Shown here: piece after piece, positions 48,921-58,122 of the stretch
How the letters are laid out: the number at the start of each line of letters is the position of its first letter
How positions within the stretch are numbered: position 1 is the stretch's first letter
Assembly: GCF_025950095.1 (NCBI RefSeq)
Contig: NZ_JAPDDR010000006.1
Coordinates: forward strand, 62,001-126,000
Direction of reading: 5' to 3'
DNA length: 64,000 bases
From: Luteolibacter rhizosphaerae
Lineage (GTDB): Bacteria > Verrucomicrobiota > Verrucomicrobiia > Verrucomicrobiales > Akkermansiaceae
Translations under genes and position numbers: made by a program
The notes under the pieces: model-generated
Seen by the model: only the letters and a program-made list of their open reading frames with translations
The model's database searches: none
What the model was told of the DNA's origin: nothing

Positions 48921-51677
48921 TCAACCCGTCGTCCGCAGCCCCGAAGCGATCGCGTTGATCGACAGCAGCATCTTCGGGAACATCGACTCCGCATCCGCCT
49001 CGCGCTCCGTCGCCACCAGTTCGCGCCAGTCGCGCAGGATCGCGATTTGCTGGCGGTGCAGCACCTTCAGCGGCGCCTCGCGGATCGCCAGCGTCTTGGC
49101 CATCCGCGGGCGGCGGTCGTCCATGCTGCCCTCGTAGAGACCCTCCAGCAGATCACGCGTGCGGTGGAATTCCGCCACGATGATATCCATGAACTTCTTC
49201 CGCAGCGCCGGGTCTTCCACCAGCGCCGCATACTCGTTCATCAGATCCAAATTGGCCGAGGCCAGGTTCGTCTCCACATTCGTGAAGACATAGCCGAGGA
49301 AGGTCGACTGCTTCAGCACGCCCTTCAACGCCGCGAATTTCTCCGGCTCGGACGACTTCAGCGCCTCCAGTGCCGATCCCACGCCGAACCATCCCGGTAG
49401 ATAGAATCGCGCCTGCGTCCACGAGAACACCCACGGGATCGCGCGCAAGTCGGCGATCGAGTGGCCCTTCTTGCCGCTACGGCGTGCCGGCCGCGAACCG
49501 ATCCGCGAATTCTCAAGCGCATCGATTGGTGTCACCTGACGGTAGAACTCGATGAAGCCCTCGGTTTTCAGCAGCGATTGATAAGCCTCTTGGCTCTTCT
49601 CTGCCAGGAAGGGGAGGAAAGGCTCGGCCGGATCCGCCTTCGGCGTCGTGTAGCGGTGCATCGCGGTCGTGATCGCGGCACCTGCCAGCAAGAGCTCCAG
49701 ATTGTAAGTCGCGTTGGCCAGGTTCGCGTACTTCTGCGCGATCGTTTCGCCCTGCTCGGTCATGCGGAATTCACCGCTCATCGAGCCATGCGGCAGCGAG
49801 GCCATGAACCAATGCGTCGGACCGGCCCCGCGCGAGATCGTGCCGCCGCGGCCGTGGAAGAAGCACAGCTTCACGCCGCGCTCGTCGCCGGTCTTCGTCA
49901 AGTTCTCCTGCGCGCGGTGCAGCGCCCATTGCGCCGCGAGGATCCCGCAGTCCTTGTTAGAGTCGGAGTAGCCTAGCATCACCTGCTGGCTCTGCTTGCC
50001 ATCGCTCCCGATGCGCTTCTCGTTCGTACGCTGCGTCAGCGGGTGATCCAGGAAGGCCCCGAGAATCCCCGGCGAGCGATCGAGATCGTCCATCGTTTCG
50101 AAGAGCGGCACCACTTCCAGCGCACACCACGATCCCTCTTCCGTGTGCTCCATCAAGCCGGCCTCGCGCGCCAACAGGAACACGCCTAACAAATCCGAAA
50201 GCTGCCGCGTCATCGACACGATCAGCGCGCCCAGCCCGGCATCGCCCCACTCCTTGCGATGCTTCACCAGCACCCGGTAGCAATCGAGCACCGCATCCGC
50301 CTCGCCGCCGATCCGTGCCGTGTCGTGCAGGAAGGGCCGCGGCGATTTCAGCTCTTCATTCAGGAAGGCTAGCCGCTGCTCCTCGCTCCAGCCCGCGTAG
50401 TTCGCACCATCGGCCACCCCCGCCGCGCCCAGCAGCAACGAGATCGCCTTGTCGTGGAACTCCGAGTTCTGCCGCACATCCAGCATCGCTAGGTGGAAGC
50501 CGAATATCTCCAGCTTCTGCCGGAGCGGACGGAGCAATTGCTCATCAATCAGCCCGCAGCCTGCCTCGCGGATACTTGTCGCCAGCAGATCCAGATCCGC
50601 ATCCAGTTCCTTCGGCGACTTGTAGCCCGGCTTGCCTTCGATCTGGCGCTGCAGCCGTGCCGCGATCAGTCCGCCGAGGTGGCGCCAGGGCTCTTCATGA
50701 TGGCGGTCGTGCAGGTCACTGGTGATCTCTTCATCACCGAGCGAGAAAGTGATCTCGTCGATCCGGCGCTCCAGCGCTTCGGGGATATCGTTGAGCTGGC
50801 GCGAAAGCGTGAGCTGGCCCGCCACCTGTTCGAGCTCGCGCTTCAGCAACTGGAAGGAAGCACGGCGCATCATCTCCAGACCCTTCGCCGTGACCTCGGA
50901 GGTCACCAGTGGATGGCCATCGCGGTCGCCGCCGATCCAAGTGCCGAAGGACAGTCGAGGGATATTCCCCGCCGCCCGCAGCATCTCCAGTGGGAAACCC
51001 GACTCGCGCCATGCCTCCGTGAAGTGCATGTCCAGACGGTTCAGCGCGGAGGGGAACAGGTCGCGCAGGTAGTGGATCGCATCCCGCATCTCGCGGAAGA
51101 TGTCCGGCCGCACCAGATGGATTTCACCGGTCCGCCACAGCGTCTCCAGCGCGGTCACAATCCGTTCGCGGATCCGGCGGCGCTCGCGGTCGGTGTACTT
51201 CGGATATTCGTTGCGGACCAGTTCCTCGTAGAGTGCCCGGTGACGCTCCCGCACGGAGGCCCGCTTCGCCTCGGTCGGGTGTGCCGTCAGCACCGGCTGC
51301 ACGTCCACGTCCGCTAATACCGCCAAAATTTCCTTCGGGCCCAGCCCCATCGCGCTCATGTCCCGCAGCGCCCGCGGCCATAGCCCGCGAATCGAGTCCG
51401 CACCGATCACCTTCTCGCGCTCCCGGCGGATCGCCGCGGCGACCCGCTCTTCCACCATGTTCAGCAACTGGAAGCCGATCGAGTAGAGCTGCTGGGTGCC
51501 ATCCGGCGGGTGATTCTCCGGCACCGTGCCGGACCACGGCAGGTAGGGAATCAGCGATTCTTCTCCCAAGCTTTTAAGGGCGTCACCGAGGCAAGCGACG
51601 AGAAATGAAAGGGTTTCGTCGATCAGCTCGAAGCCTTCGAGGCGCAGCTGCTCGCGGGTGGGTGGGAGTTCGGTCAT
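48921..51677 (-). CDS. ppc: Phosphoenolpyruvate carboxylase
   Basis: Anaplerotic enzyme converting phosphoenolpyruvate and bicarbonate into oxaloacetate. At 918 aa it has full length. Catalytic motifs are VLTAHPTEAKR (essential His), GYSDSNKDCGILAAQWAL, FFHGRGGTISRG (Gly/Arg loop) and RAIPWVFSWTQARF, and the C-terminus is ASGLRTTG, a variant of the usual GxRNTG end. The ATG at 51677 is preferred over a GTG 12 nt upstream. It is monocistronic or nearly so, with no regulator adjacent. Confidence 0.96.
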   Translation of the reverse strand: MTELPPTREQLRLEGFELIDETLSFLVACLGDALKSLGEESLIPYLPWSGTVPENHPPDGTQQLYSIGFQLLNMVEERVAAAIRREREKVIGADSIRGLWPRALRDMSAMGLGPKEILAVLADVDVQPVLTAHPTEAKRASVRERHRALYEELVRNEYPKYTDRERRRIRERIVTALETLWRTGEIHLVRPDIFREMRDAIHYLRDLFPSALNRLDMHFTEAWRESGFPLEMLRAAGNIPRLSFGTWIGGDRDGHPLVTSEVTAKGLEMMRRASFQLLKRELEQVAGQLTLSRQLNDIPEALERRIDEITFSLGDEEITSDLHDRHHEEPWRHLGGLIAARLQRQIEGKPGYKSPKELDADLDLLATSIREAGCGLIDEQLLRPLRQKLEIFGFHLAMLDVRQNSEFHDKAISLLLGAAGVADGANYAGWSEEQRLAFLNEELKSPRPFLHDTARIGGEADAVLDCYRVLVKHRKEWGDAGLGALIVSMTRQLSDLLGVFLLAREAGLMEHTEEGSWCALEVVPLFETMDDLDRSPGILGAFLDHPLTQRTNEKRIGSDGKQSQQVMLGYSDSNKDCGILAAQWALHRAQENLTKTGDERGVKLCFFHGRGGTISRGAGPTHWFMASLPHGSMSGEFRMTEQGETIAQKYANLANATYNLELLLAGAAITTAMHRYTTPKADPAEPFLPFLAEKSQEAYQSLLKTEGFIEFYRQVTPIDALENSRIGSRPARRSGKKGHSIADLRAIPWVFSWTQARFYLPGWFGVGSALEALKSSEPEKFAALKGVLKQSTFLGYVFTNVETNLASANLDLMNEYAALVEDPALRKKFMDIIVAEFHRTRDLLEGLYEGSMDDRRPRMAKTLAIREAPLKVLHRQQIAILRDWRELVATEREADAESMFPKMLLSINAIASGLRTTG

Positions 51678-51737
51678 CGGCGCGGCCACTAAAGCAGGCC
51701 GGATGCCGGGGCGGAAGAGCGATTCGGGCGAAGCGGT

Positions 51738-51929
51738 TTATGTCAGGATTTCAATCCCGATCAGGGTGCCTTCCGCATCGAAATCCAGATAGACGTCAGG
51801 CCCCTTCGCCTCCGGCATCAGCTCGCTCAGCCGCACCGTGCGCGCCACGGTGCCGTGGCCGCCCTTATGGTCGGGCAAGCGGAGGTAACCCACGTCATCG
51901 GTCCGCCTCATCTCGAATTTCTCAGCCAC
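51738..51929 (-). CDS. DUF2283-like small protein
   Basis: A 63-aa protein with a GTG start and AGGAT about 7 nt upstream. Its C-terminal half (VYLDFDAEGTLIGIEILT) is the hallmark of the DUF2283 family; the middle has an inserted HGTVARTVRLSELMPEA segment. The family function is unknown. It lies 47 nt downstream of the 424-aa gene on the same strand. Confidence 0.75.
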   Translation of the reverse strand: MAEKFEMRRTDDVGYLRLPDHKGGHGTVARTVRLSELMPEAKGPDVYLDFDAEGTLIGIEILT

Positions 51930-51976
51930 GGAGCGATCCTATGGTTTGCGGTTTCCGAAGTCTACGGGAGCTTGAA

Positions 51977-53251
51977 TCACTCCACCACGCAGGGCAGCAG
52001 CACCGCGTCCCGCATGCCGTGGATCTTCTTCTTGTCCGCCGGGGCCAGCGTCGCCAGCGCCCCGGCCAGCGAGGTCTGTCCTTGATCGTCCGTGAAGTAA
52101 TAGGGGCAAAGCCGCACCCGTCCCTTCATCATCTCGATACTTCCGTCCTCGCGGAACACCGGGTGCTCGATGATTCGGCCCTCCCGGAATTCCTGCATGA
52201 TCCACGGCTGCTCGCCGAAATCTGCCATCGCCCCCTGCACCCGCTCGCTCCATTCGCCCTGCGAGAGATCGTGGCCGATGTGCACCCCGCGGGAACCCCA
52301 GGCACTCTCATGGAAGCCGCTGATCTTGAGCACCAGCCGCCGCTCCTTTTGGCTGAACTTCGCCACCTCGTCCCAAGAATTCACCTCCAGCCCCGGCAAC
52401 GCGGCTTGGGGGGGCAGGGGAGAGGGATCCACCACCCAGCCCCGCGGTACGATCTCCCTCACCCGCTTCAGGTGGCTGCCGCGCAGCGTCTGTTCCCACA
52501 CCGGCTTGAGCGCCGGCGTCCACAGCAGGGCCAGCCATAGCTTGTCTTCCAGATGCGGCTTGCAGGGCGAGGTTAGCGGCAGACCCTCCGCGGAAGCTTC
52601 CGCCAATGTTCGCGCCATCGGGATCGACTCCCAATCGAACCACTCGAAGAAGCGGTAGAGCGCCCGGCCGTCCGGCACATACTCTTCCGCGGATTCCACG
52701 GTCCGTCCGCCGCCGGCTTCGTTCGCCAGCCACTCCATCTCGCGCCGGTAGTCGGCGGATTCTTCGGATAGGAGGATCGCTCCGTCATCGGCCAGCACCG
52801 AGGAGAAGCCGAAAACCATCCCGTCGCGACCGCCGAGCACCGGGAATCCGGCATCCGCATAGAGCCGGGAAAGCCATGCGGTGATCCCGATTCCTCCCGG
52901 CACCGAGTCCAGCTCCGTCAGCGCGAAGCCGCCCTCGGTCATGATCAGGTCCGGGCGGATCACCCGGGGCATCGCGGTTCGCAGGCCTGCCGAGCGCTGT
53001 AGATCCACCATCCAGGTCGGTTTGCCCGTATCCAAGGTTTCCGCGATCCACTTTGGCATCTTCCCGGCAGCGCTACGCCGGTAGAGCTCGTCGCTGGCCT
53101 GTTGGAATTGCGCCAGCGGATGGCCCAGCGAGCCGAGGAAACGGGCCTCCGCCTTACTCAGCTTCAGCGGCTCCGGAGAATACTGCCAGCCACCGTCGAA
53201 GAGGCCGCCTTCCGGCATCGCCGCCTTGATCTGTTCCAGGGTCAGGCTCAT
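51977..53251 (-). CDS. Protein of unknown function coupled to ruvA, possibly ATP-grasp-like
   Basis: A 424-aa soluble protein not assigned to a family. Notable stretches are FALTELDSVPGGIGITAWL, HLEDKLWLALLWTPAL, RRLVLKISGFHESAWGSRGV followed by HIGHDLSQGEW, and PWIMQEFREGRIIEHPVF. The alternation VLKIS...GSRGV...WIMQEF is reminiscent of ATP-grasp ligases of the glutathionylspermidine-synthase-like class, but no complete motif set can be confirmed. The start forms ATGA with the stop of ruvA, so the two are translationally coupled, with ruvA first. Confidence 0.75.
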   Translation of the reverse strand: MSLTLEQIKAAMPEGGLFDGGWQYSPEPLKLSKAEARFLGSLGHPLAQFQQASDELYRRSAAGKMPKWIAETLDTGKPTWMVDLQRSAGLRTAMPRVIRPDLIMTEGGFALTELDSVPGGIGITAWLSRLYADAGFPVLGGRDGMVFGFSSVLADDGAILLSEESADYRREMEWLANEAGGGRTVESAEEYVPDGRALYRFFEWFDWESIPMARTLAEASAEGLPLTSPCKPHLEDKLWLALLWTPALKPVWEQTLRGSHLKRVREIVPRGWVVDPSPLPPQAALPGLEVNSWDEVAKFSQKERRLVLKISGFHESAWGSRGVHIGHDLSQGEWSERVQGAMADFGEQPWIMQEFREGRIIEHPVFREDGSIEMMKGRVRLCPYYFTDDQGQTSLAGALATLAPADKKKIHGMRDAVLLPCVVE

Positions 53252-53841
53252 TGCAGGGACCGCAGCGCGCCGCGGATCAGTTCTTCTGCCGTCGCCCCGG
53301 GCTGTTCATCCAGCACCTTGCGCACAGCCTTGCGAGCTTCCACCTGCTTGTAGCCCAGCGCCACCAGCGCCAGCTCGGCATCCGCCGTCGCCGGGGCCAC
53401 CTGCCCGCTCGCGACTTCCTGCCAGGTATCCGCCACCCCCACCTTGTCCTTGAGTTCGAGCACGATCCGCTCGGCAGTCTTCTTGCCCAGACCCTTGATC
53501 TTGGAAAGTTCCGCGGTTTCCCCGCCCACCACGCAGGCCTTGAAGCGGCCCGTCGGCATTCCGCTCAGCACCGCCATCGCGATCGCCGGGCCGATCCCGC
53601 TTACCCGGTCGATCAGCAGCAGGAACAGGTCCCGCTCCTCCTCCGTGGCGAAGCCATAGAGCGTGTGCGCCGTCTCCCGAATGTGCAGGTGCGTCCGCAA
53701 ATCCACCTTCACCCCCTCGCTCGCATGCAGCTTGTCGAAGGTCGAAAGCGGCACATGAACCTCGTATCCCACCCCTCCGGCGTCCACCACGAGGCGATTC
53801 GGATACGCCTCCAGCACCGTCCCGCGCAGCCTTGCGATCAT
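53248..53841 (-). CDS. ruvA: Holliday junction branch migration protein RuvA
   Basis: DNA-binding subunit of the RuvAB branch-migration complex. The start at 53841 (MIARLRGTVLEAYPNRLVVD) gives the canonical 197-aa protein: N-terminal OB fold (VGYEVHVPLSTF), domain II helix-hairpin-helix motifs (VSGIGPAIAMAVLSG and IKGLGKKTAERIVLELKDK), then the flexible linker and domain III (ADAELALVALGYKQVEARKAV), which contacts RuvB. An upstream frame extension of 18 residues is unconserved. It is followed with a 4-nt overlap by a gene of unknown function; ruvB and ruvC are not in the window. Confidence 0.96.
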   Translation of the reverse strand: MIARLRGTVLEAYPNRLVVDAGGVGYEVHVPLSTFDKLHASEGVKVDLRTHLHIRETAHTLYGFATEEERDLFLLLIDRVSGIGPAIAMAVLSGMPTGRFKACVVGGETAELSKIKGLGKKTAERIVLELKDKVGVADTWQEVASGQVAPATADAELALVALGYKQVEARKAVRKVLDEQPGATAEELIRGALRSLQ

Positions 53842-53967
53842 CGTGCGGCCAGCTTGGACCGGGCTTGCAAACTGCCAAGTGGGAAGTTTCGTCATCCGGA
53901 AACTGCCTGATTTCAGGGCGAAAACCCCTCTTTACATGCCTTCCCCGCCCCATATAGTCCCGCCCCC

Positions 53968-54558
53968 ATGACTTGCCTCGCCGTTACCGGGCTCACCATC
54001 ACCATCGACCTGCTCCTGGTGGTTTTCGTCATCGTCTGCCTGCTGATGAGCTTGGTCATCCTCATGCAGCGTCCTAAGAATGAAGGCCTCGGCGCCGCAT
54101 TCGGTTCCGGCACCACCGACCAGCTTTTCGGGGCTCGCACCACCAACGTGCTACAAAAGGCCACGGTCTATCTCTCCAGCCTTTTCTTCATCCTCACGCT
54201 CACGCTGTCTGTCCTCTTCATGAAGCGGACCTCGCTGCAGAAGTCCTTCGTGGCGGATGTGGCGCCTCCCGCCCCTCCGGCTTCCATCGCTCCGGCGACT
54301 TCGGATGCTCCTGCGGACGCCTCGATCAACCCGGAGGCCGCCACCGAGCCTGCTGAGGCCCCGGCACCTGCTCCGGTCGAGACGCCGACTACCACTCCTG
54401 AAGGCAGCCCGGCACCTGCTACCCCGCCGACTGAAACTCCTGCTCCGCCTGCCGAAGCCCCGAAGGCCGAGGAAAAGGCTCCGGAAGTCGCTCCGCCCGC
54501 TGAAGCGCCCAAGACCGAGGAGCCCAAGACCGAGGAGCCCAAGACCGAAGGCCAGTAA
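53968..54558 (+). CDS. secG: Preprotein translocase subunit SecG with long Pro/Ala/Glu tail
   Basis: Small integral component of the SecYEG channel. Residues about 10-90 match SecG: first membrane segment (DLLLVVFVIVCLLMSLVILM), the conserved cytoplasmic loop MQRPKNEGLGAAFGSG, then the second membrane segment (YLSSLFFILTLTLSVLFM). The remaining 100 or so residues are a low-complexity tail rich in Pro, Ala and Glu, ending in repeated KTEEP units. Ordinary SecG is about 75-110 aa, so the tail is an extension; with both membrane segments crossed it should lie on the periplasmic side. A terminator follows 25 nt later. Confidence 0.93.
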   Translation: MTCLAVTGLTITIDLLLVVFVIVCLLMSLVILMQRPKNEGLGAAFGSGTTDQLFGARTTNVLQKATVYLSSLFFILTLTLSVLFMKRTSLQKSFVADVAPPAPPASIAPATSDAPADASINPEAATEPAEAPAPAPVETPTTTPEGSPAPATPPTETPAPPAEAPKAEEKAPEVAPPAEAPKTEEPKTEEPKTEGQ

Positions 54559-54582
54559 GCCGGATCCGGTCCCCCTGATTTC

Positions 54583-54621
54583 AAAGGCGCGCGGCGGTCA
54601 TCGCCCCGCGCCTTTATCTTT
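54583..54621 (+). terminator. Rho-independent terminator
   Basis: A 9-bp stem (AAAGGCGCG / CGCGCCTTT) with a GC-rich interior loop that can pair further, followed by ATCTTTCT, 25 nt after secG. Confidence 0.75.
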
Positions 54622-54698
54622 CTGATAGGGACGGCTCCGGAGAAGTTTATGCATTACCCCTTGGACAAGGGCACACCTCTCGCTTGATTCCTCGCAGC

Positions 54699-55877
54699 AT
54701 GACTCCCGATGCCGAGCTTCCCGTTTGGGAGCGTGAGGACGCGTTTCCGGAGGCGGGACCCGGCTGGGGCTGGGTGGACCGCCGCGGCCGGCGCGTACCC
54801 TGCTCGGGTTTGGAGGAACTCTCCGCGGCAATCGTGAGCGACGCCGGAGCGAGGGTCGATCTGGTTTGGACCCCGGCAGCGAAGGGTTTCGTCCTTCCAG
54901 AAGAAGTCCCGGAGCTGTTCCCCGCCATGCGAGAGGCCCGCATCCGCTGGGCTCGCTGGGATATCGAGGAAGGGAAGCGCCAGATGCTCGTTTTCGGGGC
55001 GGCCGTCGCCGGATTCGCCGCGTTCAATTACTTCCGCGGCGAGCGCCTGATGGCCAGCGGCACCTTAGGCCTCGCCCTGATCCTCTTCCTCATCCTCGGG
55101 ATCCTGCCTTGGTATCGTGGCGTGAAGCGCCTCTCCCGCGCCAAGCGTTGGGCCGTCGAGCAGATGACCGATGACGGCCGGGTTCTCCGCTTCGAGACTT
55201 GGCTGGCCATTCAGAAAGCGCCGATGACCTATGTGATCCTCGGCCTCATGGCCTTGGTCGGGCTTTGCCAAATCTACGTTGAGCGTCAGAATCCTGGGCC
55301 TTTCGGGATCAGCATCGTCCTCGCTGGTCTCACCAAGAACCACGGTCACGCTTCAGATTGGTGGCGGCTCTTTACCGCACCTTTTCTCCACGGCCACTGG
55401 GTTCATTGGGCCATGAATGCCTCGGCCTTGGCCTATCTTGGTAAGCGCGTGGAGGTCTTCGCCCGCTGGCCCCATCTGGCCATGACCTTCCTGCTCTCGG
55501 CCTGGATTGGGGGTGAGGCCTCGGCCCGATTCACGGCAATGAAATCCGTCGGAGCATCCGGCGGACTCATGGGGCTGCTCGGCTTCCTGCTCGTCTTCGA
55601 GTGGCTGCACCGTCGCCTCGTGCCGGAGAGTTCGCACCGCCGTCTCGTTGCGGTGATCCTGCTCACTGCCGGGATCGGCATCGCGTTCAGCCACTTCATC
55701 GACAATGCCGCGCACGCCGGTGGTCTGGTAGCGGGCATGATCTATGCCGCGGTGATCTTCCCGAAGTCAGCCTCACCGCATCGTCCCCGTACTACCATGG
55801 TGGACATGATCTCGGGTGGTGCCGCCATGGGTCTCCTGGTGTCTTCGGCCGTCATGGCCTGCGTCAAAATGCTGTGA
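54699..55877 (+). CDS. Rhomboid-family intramembrane serine protease
   Basis: A 392-aa membrane protein. The C-terminal half carries the rhomboid core: HGHWVHWAMNASALAYLG (His and Asn of the oxyanion region), catalytic Ser287 in GASGGLMGLLG and catalytic His339 in DNAAHAGGLVAG. The N-terminal 100 residues are cytoplasmic, with a tryptophan-rich GWVDRRGRRVPCSG segment reminiscent of GYF_2-like N-terminal domains, then two extra membrane segments before the core. The ATG at 54699 is chosen over an upstream TTG. Substrates are not predictable. It follows secG on the same strand but with a terminator between. Confidence 0.9.
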   Translation: MTPDAELPVWEREDAFPEAGPGWGWVDRRGRRVPCSGLEELSAAIVSDAGARVDLVWTPAAKGFVLPEEVPELFPAMREARIRWARWDIEEGKRQMLVFGAAVAGFAAFNYFRGERLMASGTLGLALILFLILGILPWYRGVKRLSRAKRWAVEQMTDDGRVLRFETWLAIQKAPMTYVILGLMALVGLCQIYVERQNPGPFGISIVLAGLTKNHGHASDWWRLFTAPFLHGHWVHWAMNASALAYLGKRVEVFARWPHLAMTFLLSAWIGGEASARFTAMKSVGASGGLMGLLGFLLVFEWLHRRLVPESSHRRLVAVILLTAGIGIAFSHFIDNAAHAGGLVAGMIYAAVIFPKSASPHRPRTTMVDMISGGAAMGLLVSSAVMACVKML

Positions 55878-55937
55878 AGATAGCGTCACACGCGTCCGCT
55901 CGATAGCTTCGCCCGCGCCTGCGCGTTTCCTTGGCTG

Positions 55938-56735
55938 ATGAAAATCCTGTCTGCCACCGCCTGTTCGGTGATCTTTTCCGTCATGGCCACCGCCGCCGAT
56001 CTCCCGCTCCTCGTCGCCCACCGTGGTGCCTCGCACGCCGCGCCGGAGAATACCCTCTCCGCCTTCAAGTTGGCATGGGAAGAGGGAGCGGATGGTATCG
56101 AGGGTGACTTCTACCTGAGTTCGGATGGTGAGGTGGTCTGCATCCATGACAAGGACACCAAGCGCACGGCAGGCACCGCCTTGGTCGTTGCGGAAACGCC
56201 ATGGAAGGAACTCTCGAAGCTCGATGTGGGCTCGTGGAAATCTCCCGAATACAAGGGCGAGCGGATCCCCCTGCTGGCCGAGGTGCTGGATGTCCTTCCC
56301 GCCGGCAAGCGCTTCTTCCTGGAGGTGAAGTGCGGGCCTGAGATCGTTCCCGCCCTCAAGAAGATCCTCGCCGAGAAGAAGGCGGATCCGGCGCGCGTGA
56401 CCATCATCTCCTTCAATGCCGATGTGATTTCCGAGTCCCGCAAGGAACTCCCCGCCTATCAGGCCCACTGGATCACCGACCTCAAGGACTTCGCGGACCC
56501 CGCCAAGCGTGAGAGCTACGAAAAGCAACTGGGCAAATGCGGCTCCCAAGGCCTCCAATTCAAGGCCGCTTCTCCTGTTGAAGGTCCGTGGCTCGCCAGC
56601 ATCAAGTCGAAGGGCCTCTTGCTTACCTCATGGACGGTGGATGACGCGACCCTTGCCAAGAAGATGATCGGCTTCGGCGTGAACCACATCACGACCAATC
56701 GTCCCGGTCCCCTCCGCAAGGAGCTGGCTCGATAA
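55938..56735 (+). CDS. Exported glycerophosphodiester phosphodiesterase
   Basis: A 265-aa protein with a signal peptide (MKILSATACSVIFSVMATAA). The GDPD active-site elements are present: VAHRGASHAAPENTLSAF (catalytic His, Glu-Asn), GIEGDFYLSSDGEVVCIHD (metal Glu/Asp and second His), and FFLEVKCG in place of the usual ExK motif. It ends with LLTSWTVDD and the GVNHITTNRP metal/substrate loop. It hydrolyses glycerophosphodiesters from phospholipid breakdown to glycerol 3-phosphate and an alcohol, here probably in the periplasm. It is convergent with the biosynthetic cluster on the other strand, 14 nt apart. Confidence 0.93.
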   Translation: MKILSATACSVIFSVMATAADLPLLVAHRGASHAAPENTLSAFKLAWEEGADGIEGDFYLSSDGEVVCIHDKDTKRTAGTALVVAETPWKELSKLDVGSWKSPEYKGERIPLLAEVLDVLPAGKRFFLEVKCGPEIVPALKKILAEKKADPARVTIISFNADVISESRKELPAYQAHWITDLKDFADPAKRESYEKQLGKCGSQGLQFKAASPVEGPWLASIKSKGLLLTSWTVDDATLAKKMIGFGVNHITTNRPGPLRKELAR

Positions 56736-56749
56736 TCGGCCTGCGCCGC

Positions 56750-58048
56750 TCACGCCTTCGCCGGCAGGACCGCATAGTCCTCCGGCGGACGGCAGTCGTG
56801 CATCATATACTGCCGCATGAACTTCACGAGTCCGCGGCTGTACTTCCGCCGCGTGAAGGCACCGGAGGCCATCGAGGCGATGTGCTTTGTCATGTGGCTC
56901 TCCATGAAGCCGATGCCCGGCCAGCCCTTGAACTTCTCGGAGAACTTCGTTCCCGTCTCGTAGAGCGAAAAGATGCCGCCGTCGTAGAAGTGGCGGATGA
57001 GTTCACGCCAGCTCGCGTGCCAGTCGTGGAGTTCCGCCTCTGCCGCCGCGAATCCCGCCGCCATCTCCTCCGGTCGTCCCATCACCTTGGGACCCTTCGA
57101 GAAAACGTGTTCTTCAAACAAGCGCGCTGACTCCAGCGCCATGAAAAGCCCCGGCGAAAGCATCGGATCCACGAAGCCGAAGGAATCACCGCAGGCCGCC
57201 CAGCCCGGCCCGTGCCCGCGATCCGAGACGAGCTGGTAGTTCGTGTAAGTCATCACCGGCGTTACCCGCCGCGCGTTCTTCGCGTGCTCCTTAAGCAGCG
57301 GCTCATGGCTCAAGGCGTAGTCCAAACGCTCTTCGGGAGTGTTGCCCCATCCCTTTGCCGCATCCTTGTGCACCACGATCCCTACCGACAAGCGGCCGGG
57401 CAGGGGAATACGCCAGCTCCAACCATGGTCCAGGATGCTGATGACCACCTGTCCCGCGGGCGGGAAGTCGTGTGCGAAATCCTCGAAATGCGCGAAGTAA
57501 GCCACGTCGCTGCGCTCACCGGTTTTCCCTCCGATTCCCAAGGTCCGCGCGAACAATCGCGTCCGGCCGGTAGCGTCGATCAGGAGCTTCGGGTGTTCTG
57601 TTAGGCCCGTCTTCTCCAGCGTCTCCGCGGTCAACTGGATCTCCCGTTCTCCCTCGCCTTTCTCCACCGCGGCACGCTGTGTCACGAAGCGGACTCCCAA
57701 CTCCTCGGCCCGCTCGCGCAGCGTGTTGTCGAACTGCGGGCGCGGGATGTTGTAGGCGTAGGTCGGCAGGCATTTCGCGATCGGTCCGAAGTTGAAATCG
57801 ATCCGCGTCCCGTGGCGATGGATGAAGCTCACGCCCGGCTTGTGCTGGGAGTAAGACGCCACCCGATCTTCGATTCCGAGCCTTCGCATCACCGGCACGG
57901 TCGCCGGAACCAGCGATTCACCCACCAGAAGCTCCGGGCGCTTCTCATCGTCGAAGACTAGCACCTTGAAGCCCTTCTGTGCCAGCAAGGCCGCCAGGGT
58001 GGAACCAGCCGGACCGGCGCCGATGATCGCGAGATCGGGAATTGTCAT
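56750..58048 (-). CDS. FAD-dependent oxidoreductase, flavin-dependent halogenase family
   Basis: A 432-aa flavoprotein: N-terminal dinucleotide-binding motif IIGAGPAGSTLAALLA, GESLVPATVPVMRRLGI, the HGWSWRIPLPGR segment containing the WxWxIP signature of flavin-dependent halogenases, and CGDSFGFVDPMLSPGL, which binds FAD. Members either halogenate carrier-bound or free substrates or act as oxygenases or dehydrogenases; activity cannot be decided from sequence alone. It is the last gene of a minus-strand set with an ACP, a condensation-like protein and an AMP-dependent ligase, with 74 nt before it, so a carrier-tethered acyl substrate is likely. Confidence 0.87.
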   Translation of the reverse strand: MTIPDLAIIGAGPAGSTLAALLAQKGFKVLVFDDEKRPELLVGESLVPATVPVMRRLGIEDRVASYSQHKPGVSFIHRHGTRIDFNFGPIAKCLPTYAYNIPRPQFDNTLRERAEELGVRFVTQRAAVEKGEGEREIQLTAETLEKTGLTEHPKLLIDATGRTRLFARTLGIGGKTGERSDVAYFAHFEDFAHDFPPAGQVVISILDHGWSWRIPLPGRLSVGIVVHKDAAKGWGNTPEERLDYALSHEPLLKEHAKNARRVTPVMTYTNYQLVSDRGHGPGWAACGDSFGFVDPMLSPGLFMALESARLFEEHVFSKGPKVMGRPEEMAAGFAAAEAELHDWHASWRELIRHFYDGGIFSLYETGTKFSEKFKGWPGIGFMESHMTKHIASMASGAFTRRKYSRGLVKFMRQYMMHDCRPPEDYAVLPAKA

Positions 58049-58122
58049 CTGTCGCCCTCGTTATGCCTCCGTGGACGCGTCCCGTCGAAGCGGAAAAACG
58101 GCGGCTACCACCTTTGGTGGGA

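Noticed and set aside
54257-54625. Plus-strand frame overlapping the secG tail
   Set aside because: Its Leu/Arg/Pro-rich product is the shifted reading of the low-complexity SecG tail.
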